A stretch of 40,547 nucleotides of DNA from positions 1-40,547 of the forward strand of contig JALOOP010000127.1 of assembly GCA_025454315.1 (NCBI GenBank). The letters are read 5' to 3'. Under the pieces are notes generated by a model. It was given only the letters and a program-made list of their open reading frames with translations. It searched no databases and was not told the DNA's origin. Each line of letters opens with the position of its first letter. Position 1 is the stretch's first letter. Made by a program: the position numbers and the translations under genes. This document shows, piece by piece, positions 25,475 to 33,784 of the stretch. This DNA comes from Oculatellaceae cyanobacterium Prado106. GTDB lineage: Bacteria; Cyanobacteriota; Cyanobacteriia; Elainellales; Elainellaceae.

Positions 25475-26347
25475 TTAAAACAAACTCAACTGAGACACCA
25501 CCTCTTCCCCCTCCACCCCATCCCAAGGCAAAGCCGGAACCTCCACCCCCGCTTCCTCCAGCAACCGCTGAAACCGCCGCGCATTATCTGGCGATCGCTC
25601 CTCCACTGGACAATGCACAAAAAAATAAATCTGTTTCCCCTGCCGTAACCAACCCTCCACCCGCTCCACCCATTCCGCCAAAAACCCCTGATTCCGCTCC
25701 ATCTGCGGATGGCTAATATAGCGAATCAAACTAAACTCCGCCGTCAATTCAGGATGCAGCGGCAACCTCGGCTTCTTCCGCTCCGAATGAAGCTGCGGAT
25801 CATCCGGCCCATCATAAATCGGACGAGTATCCAGCAAAACCCGCCCCATCCCCAGTTCAGACAGCAGCCCATTCAACCGCTCCGCATGAGGCTCCTGAAA
25901 CCAAGCCGGATGCCGAACTTCCAGCGCAAGACGCGCCTGATCACGCGGGAAAGCCCGCAGAAACTCAGCCAAATCCGCAAACTGACCCGGACTATAGCTC
26001 GGCGGCAACTGAGCAAACAAAGGCCCCAACCGATCGCCCAACCCCTGCATCTGCTGCAAAAATGCGATCGCCCCTCCCACCTGATCCGCCAACCGTCCCT
26101 GATGGGTCAGCGATCGCGGCAACTTCAAACAAAACTGAAACCCATCGGGCGTTTGGGCTGCCCACCGCTCCACCGTTGCCGCATCCGGAATGGAATAGAA
26201 CGTCGTATTGCCTTCAACCGTGGTAAACCGACGGCTATAAAGCTGCAAAAAATCGGCGGCCTTAGTTCCTTTAGGAAACAGGTTGCCGACCCAATCCTTG
26301 TAAGCCCAAATCGCACAACCCAGGAAAAAATTTGTCAACTGAACCAT
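25475..26347 (-). CDS. DUF72 / YecE family protein
   Basis: A 290-residue TIM-barrel-like protein of the widespread DUF72 family, function unproven. Family marks are FLGCAIWAYKDWVG at the N-terminus, the VEGNTTFYSIP segment (usually 'VEiNsTFY'), FCLKLPRSLTH, and the ARLALEVRHPAWF segment (usually 'EfRhpsW'). Later comes YFFVHCPVEERSPDNAR, matching the family 'yvyfnN...a..NA' end. I choose ATG 26347; in-frame ATGs at 26365 and 26392 are possible. It converges with the half-transporter pair and is divergent from the EamA permease. Confidence 0.88.
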   Translation of the reverse strand: MVQLTNFFLGCAIWAYKDWVGNLFPKGTKAADFLQLYSRRFTTVEGNTTFYSIPDAATVERWAAQTPDGFQFCLKLPRSLTHQGRLADQVGGAIAFLQQMQGLGDRLGPLFAQLPPSYSPGQFADLAEFLRAFPRDQARLALEVRHPAWFQEPHAERLNGLLSELGMGRVLLDTRPIYDGPDDPQLHSERKKPRLPLHPELTAEFSLIRYISHPQMERNQGFLAEWVERVEGWLRQGKQIYFFVHCPVEERSPDNARRFQRLLEEAGVEVPALPWDGVEGEEVVSQLSLF

Positions 26348-26476
26348 CGCAATGCCCACCCTCATGTCAAGATAGCGCTTAGCTAAAATCAATCCCCTTA
26401 GCTAAAGCCGATACCTCCTGACTCTAACAACACTCCAACCCCAAAACCTCTACCCACCACGACTCTCCCCATCACA

Positions 26477-27382
26477 ATGTCCCAATCTCCCGCCCCATCT
26501 CAGAAGACTGCTATCCTTTGTCTGCTCCTACTAGCGCTGATTTGGGGATACAACTGGGTACAAATGAAAGTCGCCGTCCAGTACGCCCCTCCCTTCACCT
26601 TCGCCGCCCTGCGAGTTCTCTTGGGAGCCGTCTGCCTCTTTGCCCTGCTCATTGGCCTGCGAAAACCCATCCTGCCCAAAGAAGTCGTCGGCACCTTCGC
26701 TGTCGGCGTATTGCAAACCGCTGGCGTCTACGGCCTTGCCAACTGGGCCTTGGTCAGCGGCGGCGCAGGCAAAGTATCAGTCTTGGTCTACACCATGCCG
26801 CTCTGGACGCTGTTGTTGGCGGCGATCGTCCTCCACGAACGCATCCAAAAACTCCAATGGATTGCGATCGCCCTCAGCATCACCGGACTCCTCCTCATCC
26901 TCGATCCCAGCAACCTAGGCGGCACCACCTTCAGCAAATTCCTGGCACTCCTGGCCGGACTCTCCTGGGCCGCAGGAGCCATCATTGCCAAAAAACTCCG
27001 CCAAACCATCGAACTCGATCTGCTCTCCTTCACCGCATGGCAAACCCTCTTTGCCGCCCTCCCCCTCGCCCTCATCGCCCTCCTCACCCCCGCCCACCCC
27101 ATCCAATGGACGGCTCCCTTCATCTTCTCGCTCGTCTACAACGTCGTCCCCGGAACTGCGATCGCCACGCTCCTCTGGCTCTACATCCTCCACAACCTCT
27201 CCGCCGGAACCGCAGGTCTAGGCATCCTCCTCAACCCCGTCCTCGCCGTCCTCGCCGCCTGGATTCAACTCGGTGAAAGACCCGGCTTCCTAGAAGCGAT
27301 CGGCATGGGCGTGATTGCGATCGCCCTCCTCCTCAACGCCATCCAAGCCATACAGCCCGTTAAGCCTGTGGAAGAGTCTTGA
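26477..27382 (+). CDS. EamA-type permease (drug/metabolite transporter superfamily)
   Basis: A 301-residue inner-membrane protein with ten hydrophobic helices formed by two EamA repeats (about 10-140 and 155-290). The first repeat opens with LLALIWGYNWVQMKVAVQYA, typical of this family. The second ends with the usual ILLNPVLAVLAAWIQLGERP. It is a metabolite exporter of unknown substrate; the superfamily covers amino acids, nucleotide precursors and others. ATG 26477 sets a normal N-terminus. It follows the divergent DUF72 gene by 130 bases. Confidence 0.9.
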   Translation: MSQSPAPSQKTAILCLLLLALIWGYNWVQMKVAVQYAPPFTFAALRVLLGAVCLFALLIGLRKPILPKEVVGTFAVGVLQTAGVYGLANWALVSGGAGKVSVLVYTMPLWTLLLAAIVLHERIQKLQWIAIALSITGLLLILDPSNLGGTTFSKFLALLAGLSWAAGAIIAKKLRQTIELDLLSFTAWQTLFAALPLALIALLTPAHPIQWTAPFIFSLVYNVVPGTAIATLLWLYILHNLSAGTAGLGILLNPVLAVLAAWIQLGERPGFLEAIGMGVIAIALLLNAIQAIQPVKPVEES

Positions 27383-27387
27383 ATTTA

Positions 27388-27425
27388 GGAGGAAAGGGAA
27401 AAGGGGAAAGGGGAAAGGGGAAAGG
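27388..27425. repeat. GGGGAAA array
   Basis: Five units right after the EamA gene stop. A short CCCCCTTTCC run at 27516-27528 is a weak local partner. The next full C-rich array is at 28611-28652, beyond the GIY-YIG and DUF3349-like genes. Between 27475 and 27515 there are 10-12-base repeats resembling ATCTGTGTTC. Confidence 0.9.
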
Positions 27426-27533
27426 AACAGAATAAAAACCAAGAAGCTCAATTCCTCTACATCTCTGCGATTAGCCTATCTGTATTTATCTGTGTTCATC
27501 TGTGTGCATCTGTGTTCCCCCTTTCCTCTAGAC

Positions 27534-28070
27534 TCACTTCAAATTCAACAACCCCTCCTCCTTCAGCTTAGGGTCAAAACGAATCGCAGTAGTCACACCT
27601 CGCGCCTGCAAAGCAGCGAACACTTCAGCCTCAACTCGACGAGCAACCTGTTTCAGCAATTTAATTTGACCCATTTCATCCGTTGCCGCATAAGCCGTCT
27701 GTTCTTCAGGAGTCATCTTGGCCTTAGCATCGATCGGCTGATTCCACAAAGCCTCATCGACGCCATTACCGATCGGGGTAGTGCCATTCTCTTCAATCCA
27801 GGCGGCACGAATCGTTTCCAGAAGAGTACGGTTGGGGCGATCGCTCACTGCCACCTTCAGCCAATAACAACCCTCCGGTTGTCGCACCAAATGCTGCCTC
27901 AAACTCAAAGAAATATCCCGAGACAACCCCACATACTGCAACACCTGCTGCTGGTCAAAAATCGCATATACCCCCACCTTTTGGTCAAACTGATGCGTCA
28001 CTTCACCCTGACTATCCAAATAAGGCAAGAATTCCAGATCAGCCAACTTAGAAAAATTGGAATCGCTCAT
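27534..28070 (-). CDS. GIY-YIG nuclease-domain protein
   Basis: A 178-residue protein with an N-terminal GIY-YIG domain: GVYAI (33-37) and QYVGLSRD (45-52, with catalytic-type Arg52), then E85 in RTLLETIRAAW. The rest (about 100-178) is a helical charged tail, QIKLLKQVARRVEAEVFAAL, typical of a cyanobacterial subgroup also found in plastids. The GIY-YIG fold cuts DNA, but for this subgroup no substrate is known to me. ATG 28070 fits. It is divergent from the DUF3349-like gene. Confidence 0.85.
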   Translation of the reverse strand: MSDSNFSKLADLEFLPYLDSQGEVTHQFDQKVGVYAIFDQQQVLQYVGLSRDISLSLRQHLVRQPEGCYWLKVAVSDRPNRTLLETIRAAWIEENGTTPIGNGVDEALWNQPIDAKAKMTPEEQTAYAATDEMGQIKLLKQVARRVEAEVFAALQARGVTTAIRFDPKLKEEGLLNLK

Positions 28071-28129
28071 AATCTAAAAACAAAAATATTTATCCTCACT
28101 CACCTTACTCATTAATAGGTAGCTGAATT

Positions 28130-28426
28130 ATGCAGAAAACTACTCCTACCCATCTGGTCAACACTTATAAGTTATTGCAATGCGCCTTTCCTCAAGGTAT
28201 CAGTGAGCAGTTCTACCTACCATTGTTGTCTATTTTATATGGAGAGATGTCTGACCGTAATCTGGCGCAGGTCATTGCTGAGTTTACAGGACGAGAGTAC
28301 CCTGTGGTGTTAAACGATGTGTATCGAGCCGCATCAACACCAACATGCTCACCTGAACTCATTGAGGCTACTCGGCAGAAGTTGATGGGTGGCAACTATG
28401 AGGAATGGTTGGCCAGTGAATCATAG
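28130..28426 (+). CDS. DUF3349-like small protein
   Basis: A 98-residue helical protein. The pattern LLQCAFPQGISEQFYLPLLSIL then MSDRNLAQVIAEF resembles the DUF3349 family (about 100 residues, common in actinobacteria). There is no catalytic motif. Function unknown. The base composition is more AT-rich than its neighbours, and it sits at the edge of a 1.3-kb AT-rich stretch without genes, so transfer is possible. ATG 28130 is the only start. Confidence 0.7.
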   Translation: MQKTTPTHLVNTYKLLQCAFPQGISEQFYLPLLSILYGEMSDRNLAQVIAEFTGREYPVVLNDVYRAASTPTCSPELIEATRQKLMGGNYEEWLASES

Positions 28427-29742
28427 ATATTCCCTAGCAACACAGCCTTATTAAATTCAGTAAGGCGGGTCTGAGTTTCACGAGACAGAACGATGTTAGG
28501 AGCAACAGGAATGGCTCCCCATCCATTGCCTCTTCAGAAAGTCTCTTCAGAAATGCTTCACTGCTCTTTCTCGACATCTTCCAAGGAATCCTCAGAGATC
28601 TCTCAATAACTCCCCCTTTTCCCTTTTCCCTTTTCCCTTTTCCTTTACCCCACCAAACTTACTTATGCCACTTTTTTGAAGCGCAATATTGAGAAAAAAT
28701 AGAGTTTTTGAAGAACGGCAAAGGAAAGGATGAGCAGTATTTCTGTGAGTGGATTGCAATTTTCATCAAGGAATTAGATTTGCTAGATTTTTCTCTAGTG
28801 AGCATTCTTGTTTTCTCGTTATACGGTATACATTTGGAGCAACATCTATCCGATAGATAGATTGCAGGACTCACATGGGCGAAGGATTTAATTCATGCAT
28901 TTTTTTGAGCATTGCAAGAATTAATCAAAAAGAATTATCCAAATACTGAAAAAGAGCTTTTAAGACTATCAATCATTGCTTTGAAGGTTCAATTCCTATT
29001 CCAAAACCTCATTTCTCAACTGAATCTTCGGACGGAAAGCCTATGAAATCCTCCCGAAATTCTTTCGTTTTGAACTTCTGTATCTTAAAAAAAAGACATT
29101 ACCAATTTGTTGCAAGAATGCCTTCCAATCATATGTTAAGCAGATGGGAGCCACTACCTCTCTTGAATTGACTCTCTTGACTTGTGGTGGGCAACACCCC
29201 TCATGGACGAAGTCTGTTGCATTGCGATGGGGGGACAAGTAGTCTGAATTTGGTGGGTAAGGTGGAATGAAGATGATGCGAACAAAGTATTGGGTTATGT
29301 GCAAACCGCGCAAGATTGTAACTGATTGAAGTTCTGATTAAAGAGTTTGGGAATGCATCAGCATGGTTGAGGAGATTGGCAAGTTCGCTCTGCTGCTGAA
29401 AGGCATTTTTAATTTTTACTGACTGAGACTTGAGTTTGGGCTAATCTTTCGGATAAAACTGGATGTAATTGAGGAGGAACCGAAGAGATACTGAGCGATT
29501 TTTTCATTTGAGTTGCTGTTTTTTAACCTGACCCACTCGATGGGCTGGAAAGGATTCATTAAAATGTTGAATTGGGATCGCTGAAGGGATCAAAAATATT
29601 GAATTGAAGTGGATTGTGGGGCTTCTCTATTTATCTTTTAAGTTTCCAAAAGAAGGACTTTGGGGCTATATTCATTTATATGCTTGGGTTAGTTTAACCT
29701 GCATTTTTTATTAGTAGAGGTTTCAAGGAAATTTTGTTAGCA
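28427..29742. other. 1.3-kb AT-rich stretch with no intact gene
   Basis: This is the longest non-coding stretch in the window. It is visibly more AT-rich than the rest and free of GCGATCGC. Short open fragments exist without good starts (for example + strand 28720-28860, and - strand 29041-29313), but none matches a family I know. It also holds one C-rich heptanucleotide array (28611-28652) and a 13-14-base duplication near 28531-28556. Decayed genes or a remnant of a mobile element are plausible; no terminal inverted repeats are seen. Confidence 0.6.
28611..28652. repeat. CCCTTTT array
   Basis: Five CCCTTTT units. No complementary G-rich array lies within 500 bases on either side; the nearest upstream is at 27388-27425. 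Confidence 0.85.
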
Positions 29743-30147
29743 ATGGCTGAAACTGCTCCCACTCCCCTCACAGGCAAGGCACTCTTGCAAAAGGTAAAAG
29801 AACTATCGCATTTACCTCGCCGAGAAAAAGCAAGACACTGTGGTTACTATACCGCTGGGAAGAATAATCAGACTCGCGTCAATTTGGCCGATTTTTTTGA
29901 AGCTTTACTGGAAGCGAAAGGGACAACCCTCAACGTTGAAGGTTCCAAAGATGGGCGCGGGCGCGAACCGACCTATCGGGTGAGTGTCCATAAGAATGGT
30001 CAAATTGTCATTGGTTCAACTTACACCGAAAAGATGGGGTTGAAACCGGGCGATGAGTTTGAAATTCGCTTGGGCTACAAACATATTCATCTCTATCAAT
30101 TGGATGGGGATGAGGATAGAAATGGTCATGGCGAAGATGAGGATTAG
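29743..30147 (+). CDS. AbrB-like transcriptional regulator (cyAbrB)
   Basis: A 134-residue DNA-binding protein of the cyanobacterial AbrB group, which regulates nitrogen/carbon balance, hydrogenase and other genes. The N-terminal half (LTGKALLQKVKELSHLPRRE, then ARHCGYYT) is specific to cyAbrB. The AbrB swapped-hairpin domain is C-terminal (YRVSVHKNGQIVIGSTYTEK, about 83-102, then LKPGDEFEIRL). The C-terminus is acidic. I start at ATG 29743; TTG 29734 is an alternative. cyAbrB has two forms and I cannot say which this is. A strong terminator follows. Confidence 0.9.
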   Translation: MAETAPTPLTGKALLQKVKELSHLPRREKARHCGYYTAGKNNQTRVNLADFFEALLEAKGTTLNVEGSKDGRGREPTYRVSVHKNGQIVIGSTYTEKMGLKPGDEFEIRLGYKHIHLYQLDGDEDRNGHGEDED

Positions 30148-30203
30148 GCTGCGCCTAGCCGATTAGAGGACTCATAAAATTTGGGGCAATTTGCTCTAAA
30201 CTA

Positions 30204-30247
30204 GCCTCCGCAGATTAGAAATTCTAGTTTGCGGAGGCGGATTTTTT
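30204..30247 (+). terminator. Intrinsic terminator of the cyAbrB gene
   Basis: A 9-bp stem (30204-30212 with 30230-30238, GCCTCCGCA/TGCGGAGGC), extended inside by weak AT pairs, is followed by CGGATTTTTT. It ends 13 bases before the next gene's start. Confidence 0.9.
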
Positions 30248-30260
30248 GGAGGGTTGTCCG

Positions 30261-31163
30261 ATGGAGATTGAGAGGTTGTTGACCCAGTTGTTTTCTATTT
30301 TTGTGCAGTTTCTACCCGTTCAGTTCCTACCCGTTCAGTTCCCACTGATTCAATTTCAAGAATTACTTGACGCTAATGCGTTCCTCACGATTGTGAGTTT
30401 TTTTGTGGCTTGGCTGGTTTTGTGGTTGCCGATCGCCCTACCGCTCACCTGGAAACTGAAATGGCGACCGGGTGAGCCGCTGACGATGGCACAGAAACTT
30501 CCCCTGTTGGCCTCTCTCTATTTATTGGCTCCTCTGCTGCTTTGGGGATTTGCAGGGCTTGCTCAGCAGCCTTTTTCGGCCTATGGTTTGCCCTGGAATT
30601 TGGCTGTTCTGGTTTCGGGGGGGAAAGGGCTGTTGTTGGGCGTTTTGGGATTAGGAGTGCTGTTTGCGATCGAACTGACTTGCGGCTGGATGACGGTTCA
30701 GAAACCCCAGGAGCCGATTTTGCCCATGGTTGTTACGACGCTGCTTCTGGGACTGTGGGTTAGCCTGACGGAGGAATTGATTTTTCGAGGGTTTCTTCTA
30801 AATCAGCTTCAGCAGGAGTTGCAGCCCTGGATGGCGGGGGCGATCGCCAGTCTGATTTTCGCGCTCTTGCATCTAGTCTGGGAGGGCAAAGCGAATATTC
30901 CTCAGTTGCCGGGGCTATGGCTGATGGGTATGGTGTTGACCTTGGCGCGGGGGGTGGATGGCGGGAATTTGGGGTTGGCCTGGGGGCTTCATGCGGGGTG
31001 GATTTGGACGATCGCCACTCTCGATACCACTCGAATATTGGTCTATCCCGGCAAGGTTTCTGCCTGGATTACGGGGCTGGATCAAAAGCCGCTGGCTGGG
31101 ATCATGGGCATTTTATTTCTGCTGGGAACCGCAGGCGTTTTGGGGTGGATGTTCTCGGGATAA
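30261..31163 (+). CDS. CPBP family intramembrane glutamic endopeptidase
   Basis: A 300-residue membrane protein of the CPBP (CAAX protease and bacteriocin-processing, Abi) family with about eight helices. Catalytic motif 1 is EELIFRG (about 171-177; Glu pair and Arg). Motif 2 is ALLHLVWEG (His), and the later LGLAWGLHAGW gives the third His. The substrate is unknown. Near the N-terminus three exact 15-base units make QFLPVQFLPVQFPLI, an in-frame microduplication. I start at ATG 30261, with GGAGG 9 bases upstream; the longer frame would start inside the terminator of cyAbrB. Confidence 0.88.
   Translation: MEIERLLTQLFSIFVQFLPVQFLPVQFPLIQFQELLDANAFLTIVSFFVAWLVLWLPIALPLTWKLKWRPGEPLTMAQKLPLLASLYLLAPLLLWGFAGLAQQPFSAYGLPWNLAVLVSGGKGLLLGVLGLGVLFAIELTCGWMTVQKPQEPILPMVVTTLLLGLWVSLTEELIFRGFLLNQLQQELQPWMAGAIASLIFALLHLVWEGKANIPQLPGLWLMGMVLTLARGVDGGNLGLAWGLHAGWIWTIATLDTTRILVYPGKVSAWITGLDQKPLAGIMGILFLLGTAGVLGWMFSG
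30306..30350. repeat. In-frame 15-base triple repeat inside the CPBP gene
   Basis: Three units resembling CAGTTCCTACCCGTT (30306-30320, 30321-30335, 30336-30350) give a five-residue repeat QFLPV/QFLPV/QFPLI near the N-terminus. The next codons (CAATTTCAA) look like a decayed fourth unit. Confidence 0.9.
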
Positions 31164-31186
31164 TCCAGGATGAATCGTTGCAGGGA

Positions 31187-32521
31187 TTAGGGTTTTGTCA
31201 GGGTGATGAGGGTGACTGGGTTGAGGGGGGTGAAGCGGGTGAGGTCGGCGATCGCCACTGATTTGGCAATTTGGGCTTGGAGCAGGTGGTGTTGCCATTG
31301 GGGGTTGGCTTTGAGCCAGCTTAGGGTGAGTGTGAGATGTTCTAGGGTGGCGAGGGCGAGGACGAGGCGACCTTGGGGGGAGAGGACGCGATCGCAGTGT
31401 TCCAGGATGGCTTCGAGGTGGCCGCCGCTGCCGCCCAGGAAGATGCGATCGGGCGGGGGGAGGGTGGCCAGCATTTCGGGGGCGCTGCCGGAGACGGCGA
31501 TCAGGTTGGGAACGGCGAAGCGCTGGCGGTTTTGCTGGATGAGGCTGAATCCGGCGGCGGTTTTTTCGATGGCGTAGATGGTGGAGGTGGGGCAGAGGCG
31601 GGCGATTTCGATGGACACTGAGCCTGTGCCTGCGCCAATGTCCCAGACAATTTGGTGGGGTTGGAGGGCGAGTTCACCCAGCGCCAGGAGGCGGATTTCC
31701 CGCTTGGTCATGAGGCCGGGGCGATCACTGAAACTCAAAAAACTGGCGTCGGGTAATCCCAGGAGCGGCAGGGTTTGCAGGTCGAGGGGCATGTCCTGGA
31801 GGGGCTTTTGGGTTTGGCGTACCAGGATGACGAGGTTGAGGGGGGCGAAGGATTGCTCGGGGAAATGGGCGGGGGAGAAGCATTGGACTTGTTCGGTGTC
31901 GCTGCCCAGGTTTTCGCAGACCCAGAGTTGGTAGAGGGTTGCCAGGTCGAGCGATCGCAATAACTGGGCGATCGCACTGGGGCTATGGGTGGGGTCGGTG
32001 AAGATGGCGAGTTTGGGGGTGCCTTGCTGGAGGGCTTGGGTGAGTTCGTCGAGCGATCGCCCATGAGCGCTAATGACGCGGGCATCGTGCCAGGAGAGTT
32101 TGACACGGCTAAAGGCAAGCTGGACTGAACTGAGGTGGGGGTGGAAGGTGATCAGGTCGGCGGGAAATTCTTCTAATAAAAGACGGCCTAAGCCAAAAAA
32201 GAGGGGGTCGCCGGAGGTAAGGATGCTGACCAGTGGGGTGGCGGACTCAGACTGAGCCAGCCATTGGCGGAGAGTTTGCAGGGTGGTTTGGAGGTTGCCC
32301 AGGGGGAGGCGTTGGCCGGGATGGTGGGGGAAGTAGCTGAGGTGGCGATCGCTGCCCACGAGGAGATGAGAGGCTGCAACCCGTTGTTGGACAAGCGGTG
32401 AGAGTCCTGCGGCTCCCTCTAGGCCAATACCAATGACCTGGATGGGGGTGAGGGCAGGGGAAGGGCAATCTGCGGGAGGATTGTGCAGAGAATGTTCTTC
32501 GGATGAATTCGCTAGAGACAT
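31187..32521 (-). CDS. cobL: Bifunctional precorrin-6Y C5,15-methyltransferase (CbiE/CbiT)
   Basis: A 444-residue cobalamin-pathway enzyme that methylates C5 and C15 of the corrin ring and decarboxylates the C12 acetate. The N-terminal CbiE domain (about 27-240) begins IQVIGIGLEGAAGLSP and has the tetrapyrrole methylase signature LTSGDPLFFGLG. The C-terminal CbiT domain (about 265-440) has the SAM motif WDIGAGTGSVSIEIARL and FLGGSGG. I start at ATG 32521, since the longer frame begins at a TTG; neither has a clear ribosome site. The gene is isolated from other cobalamin genes, and no B12 riboswitch is visible upstream. It converges with the CPBP gene. Confidence 0.93.
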   Translation of the reverse strand: MSLANSSEEHSLHNPPADCPSPALTPIQVIGIGLEGAAGLSPLVQQRVAASHLLVGSDRHLSYFPHHPGQRLPLGNLQTTLQTLRQWLAQSESATPLVSILTSGDPLFFGLGRLLLEEFPADLITFHPHLSSVQLAFSRVKLSWHDARVISAHGRSLDELTQALQQGTPKLAIFTDPTHSPSAIAQLLRSLDLATLYQLWVCENLGSDTEQVQCFSPAHFPEQSFAPLNLVILVRQTQKPLQDMPLDLQTLPLLGLPDASFLSFSDRPGLMTKREIRLLALGELALQPHQIVWDIGAGTGSVSIEIARLCPTSTIYAIEKTAAGFSLIQQNRQRFAVPNLIAVSGSAPEMLATLPPPDRIFLGGSGGHLEAILEHCDRVLSPQGRLVLALATLEHLTLTLSWLKANPQWQHHLLQAQIAKSVAIADLTRFTPLNPVTLITLTKP

Positions 32522-32574
32522 GATGGAGGAATGGGCGGGGTCTTTCAAATCCTACAGGATGGGAGAGGATGGGT

Positions 32575-32606
32575 AGGGAAAAGGGGAAAGGGAAAAGGGG
32601 AAAGGG
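32575..32606. repeat. GGGGAAA array (left half of inverted pair)
   Basis: About four units, 54 bases in front of the cobL start. The complement is at 32690-32767, 83 bases away. The 437-base divergent gap to tatA holds these two arrays and no gene. Confidence 0.92.
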
Positions 32607-32689
32607 TTATCTGTGTATAAGTCTTGGAAGAAATCAAAGAAATTTTTCCTGTTCTCCTATTTGGATCTATTCCCGGAATGCATCCCAGT

Positions 32690-32767
32690 TTTCCCCTTTC
32701 GCCTTTCCCCTTTCGCCTTTCGCCTTTCCCCTTTCCCCTTTCCCCTTTCCCCTTTCCCCTTTCCCCT
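32690..32767. repeat. TTTCCCC array (right half of inverted pair)
   Basis: About eleven TTTCCCC/TTTCGCC units, the longest C-rich array in the window, complementary to 32575-32606. Confidence 0.93.
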
Positions 32768-32958
32768 AACAAGATGGGGGGATTTTGTGTTTGTCTTGTC
32801 GGATTGCTCCTAAACTGAAGAAGCCAGTATACCGATGGGTGGGGTTGAGTGGATGGATTTTGGAGCTTTGGGTTGAAGCGTCATGATCTGGGATTCAAAC
32901 TCTAGAATTCAAAGTGGTATAAGTGGATGGATTCAGCAATGCACAACAGGAGACTTCC

Positions 32959-33136
32959 ATGTTTGGTCTAGGTTGGCCCGAAGTAGGCTTGATTGTATTA
33001 GCCGCCGTGATTATCTTTGGCCCTAAAAAAATCCCTGAACTCGGCAGTGCGCTTGGGAAGACGCTGCGGGGATTTAAGGAGGAGGTCAATAATGCTGACA
33101 ATGACTTGGGGGATGATGAGTTTGATGAACGTTCGT

Positions 33137-33138
<2 letters not shown>
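32959..33138 (+). CDS. tatA: Twin-arginine translocase subunit TatA/TatE
   Basis: A 59-residue component of the Tat pore that exports folded proteins across the thylakoid and plasma membranes. It has the short N-terminal membrane helix LGWPEVGLIVLAAVIIFG, the hinge FGPKKIPEL and the amphipathic helix LGSALGKTLRGFKEEVNNA, then an acidic tail. I start at ATG 32959 with AGGAGA 5 bases before; an ATG at 32923 lacks a site. tatB and tatC are not adjacent. A GGGGAGT array begins at the last base of the stop region. Confidence 0.93.
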
Positions 33139-33190
<52 letters not shown>

Positions 33191-33240
33191 GTTTTGCGCC
33201 TTTGCTTTTGATTTTGGGTTGGAAATGATTTGACATGATT

Positions 33241-33290
33241 AAGAGCCTTGGTAAGAGTTGCACATTGGTGCAGGTCTTGCCAAGGCTCTT
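33241..33290 (+). terminator. Long, nearly perfect hairpin after tatA
   Basis: The outer stem of 11 bp (33241-33251 with 33280-33290) is continued inward by AAGA/TCTT and TGCAC/GTGCA around an ATTG loop. The T-run after it is poor (AGTTTAA), so it may stop transcription weakly or act as a stable 3' end. Confidence 0.6.
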
Positions 33291-33402
33291 AGTTTAATGG
33301 GGGTTTGATAATGTGGTGCGGGGTTTCGGGGGTGGGTTTCTGGGAGGGGAAATTGGGGGCGATCGCTTGCACCGTATGGCTATGGGCTACTGAGTAATGG
33401 GT

Positions 33403-33543
33403 TTAACCGAGGGCGTAGGCGGATTGTAGTGCCCAGTAGATGAGGAAGCCGATCGAGCCGAGAATGAGGATGCCGGAGATGGCTACGGCGGGGATGCTAT
33501 CGGCTTCGTTAAATTTCATAATGCCTCTGTTTTGGTCGGTCAT
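33403..33543 (-). CDS. Small single-helix membrane protein (46 aa)
   Basis: A 46-residue protein read on the - strand. The N-terminus is polar (MTDQNRGIMKFNEADSIP) and one membrane helix follows (AVAISGILILGSIGFLIYWA, about 19-38), ending SAYALG. AAGGAG lies 5-11 bases before the ATG at 33543, codon use is typical, and HIP1-like sites flank it, so it looks real. Size and shape resemble the small subunits of photosystems, the cytochrome b6f complex or NDH-1, but the sequence matches none that I can recall. Function unknown. It is divergent from the SGNH hydrolase gene. Confidence 0.7.
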   Translation of the reverse strand: MTDQNRGIMKFNEADSIPAVAISGILILGSIGFLIYWALQSAYALG

Positions 33544-33585
33544 GGGGTGTTCTCCTTAAATTTGAAGGAATTTAGGGAAAGGTTT

Positions 33586-33617
33586 GTGATCCTGAAAACT
33601 TGTGACCCTGAGAACTG
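33586..33617. repeat. 16-base tandem duplication
   Basis: GTGATCCTGAAAACTT (33586-33601) is followed by GTGACCCTGAGAACTG. A further triplet of AAAGTACA at 33663-33703 lies upstream of the SGNH gene. Confidence 0.7.
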
Positions 33618-33784
33618 CTTTAGAGATGCCCAGTGCAAAACTGGGGGAATCTAAAATTCATAAAAGTACAATTTCAAAAAAGTACAACTTTGCAAAAGTA
33701 CAGGGGGTGCTACGAAAATTCACTTTCAATTTTAGCCACGTCCAGCAAAAAACATGAGTCGGGGAGTACACTTTAAGGATTTCT

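Noticed and set aside
29041-29313. 90-residue - strand frame, considered as a decayed transposase
   Set aside because: No transposase motif, no terminal inverted repeat and no target duplication can be seen, so it is left as unidentified.
32522-32958. B12 riboswitch in front of cobL
   Set aside because: The leader is only about 50 bases before the repeat arrays begin, and no B12-box-like sequence is visible.
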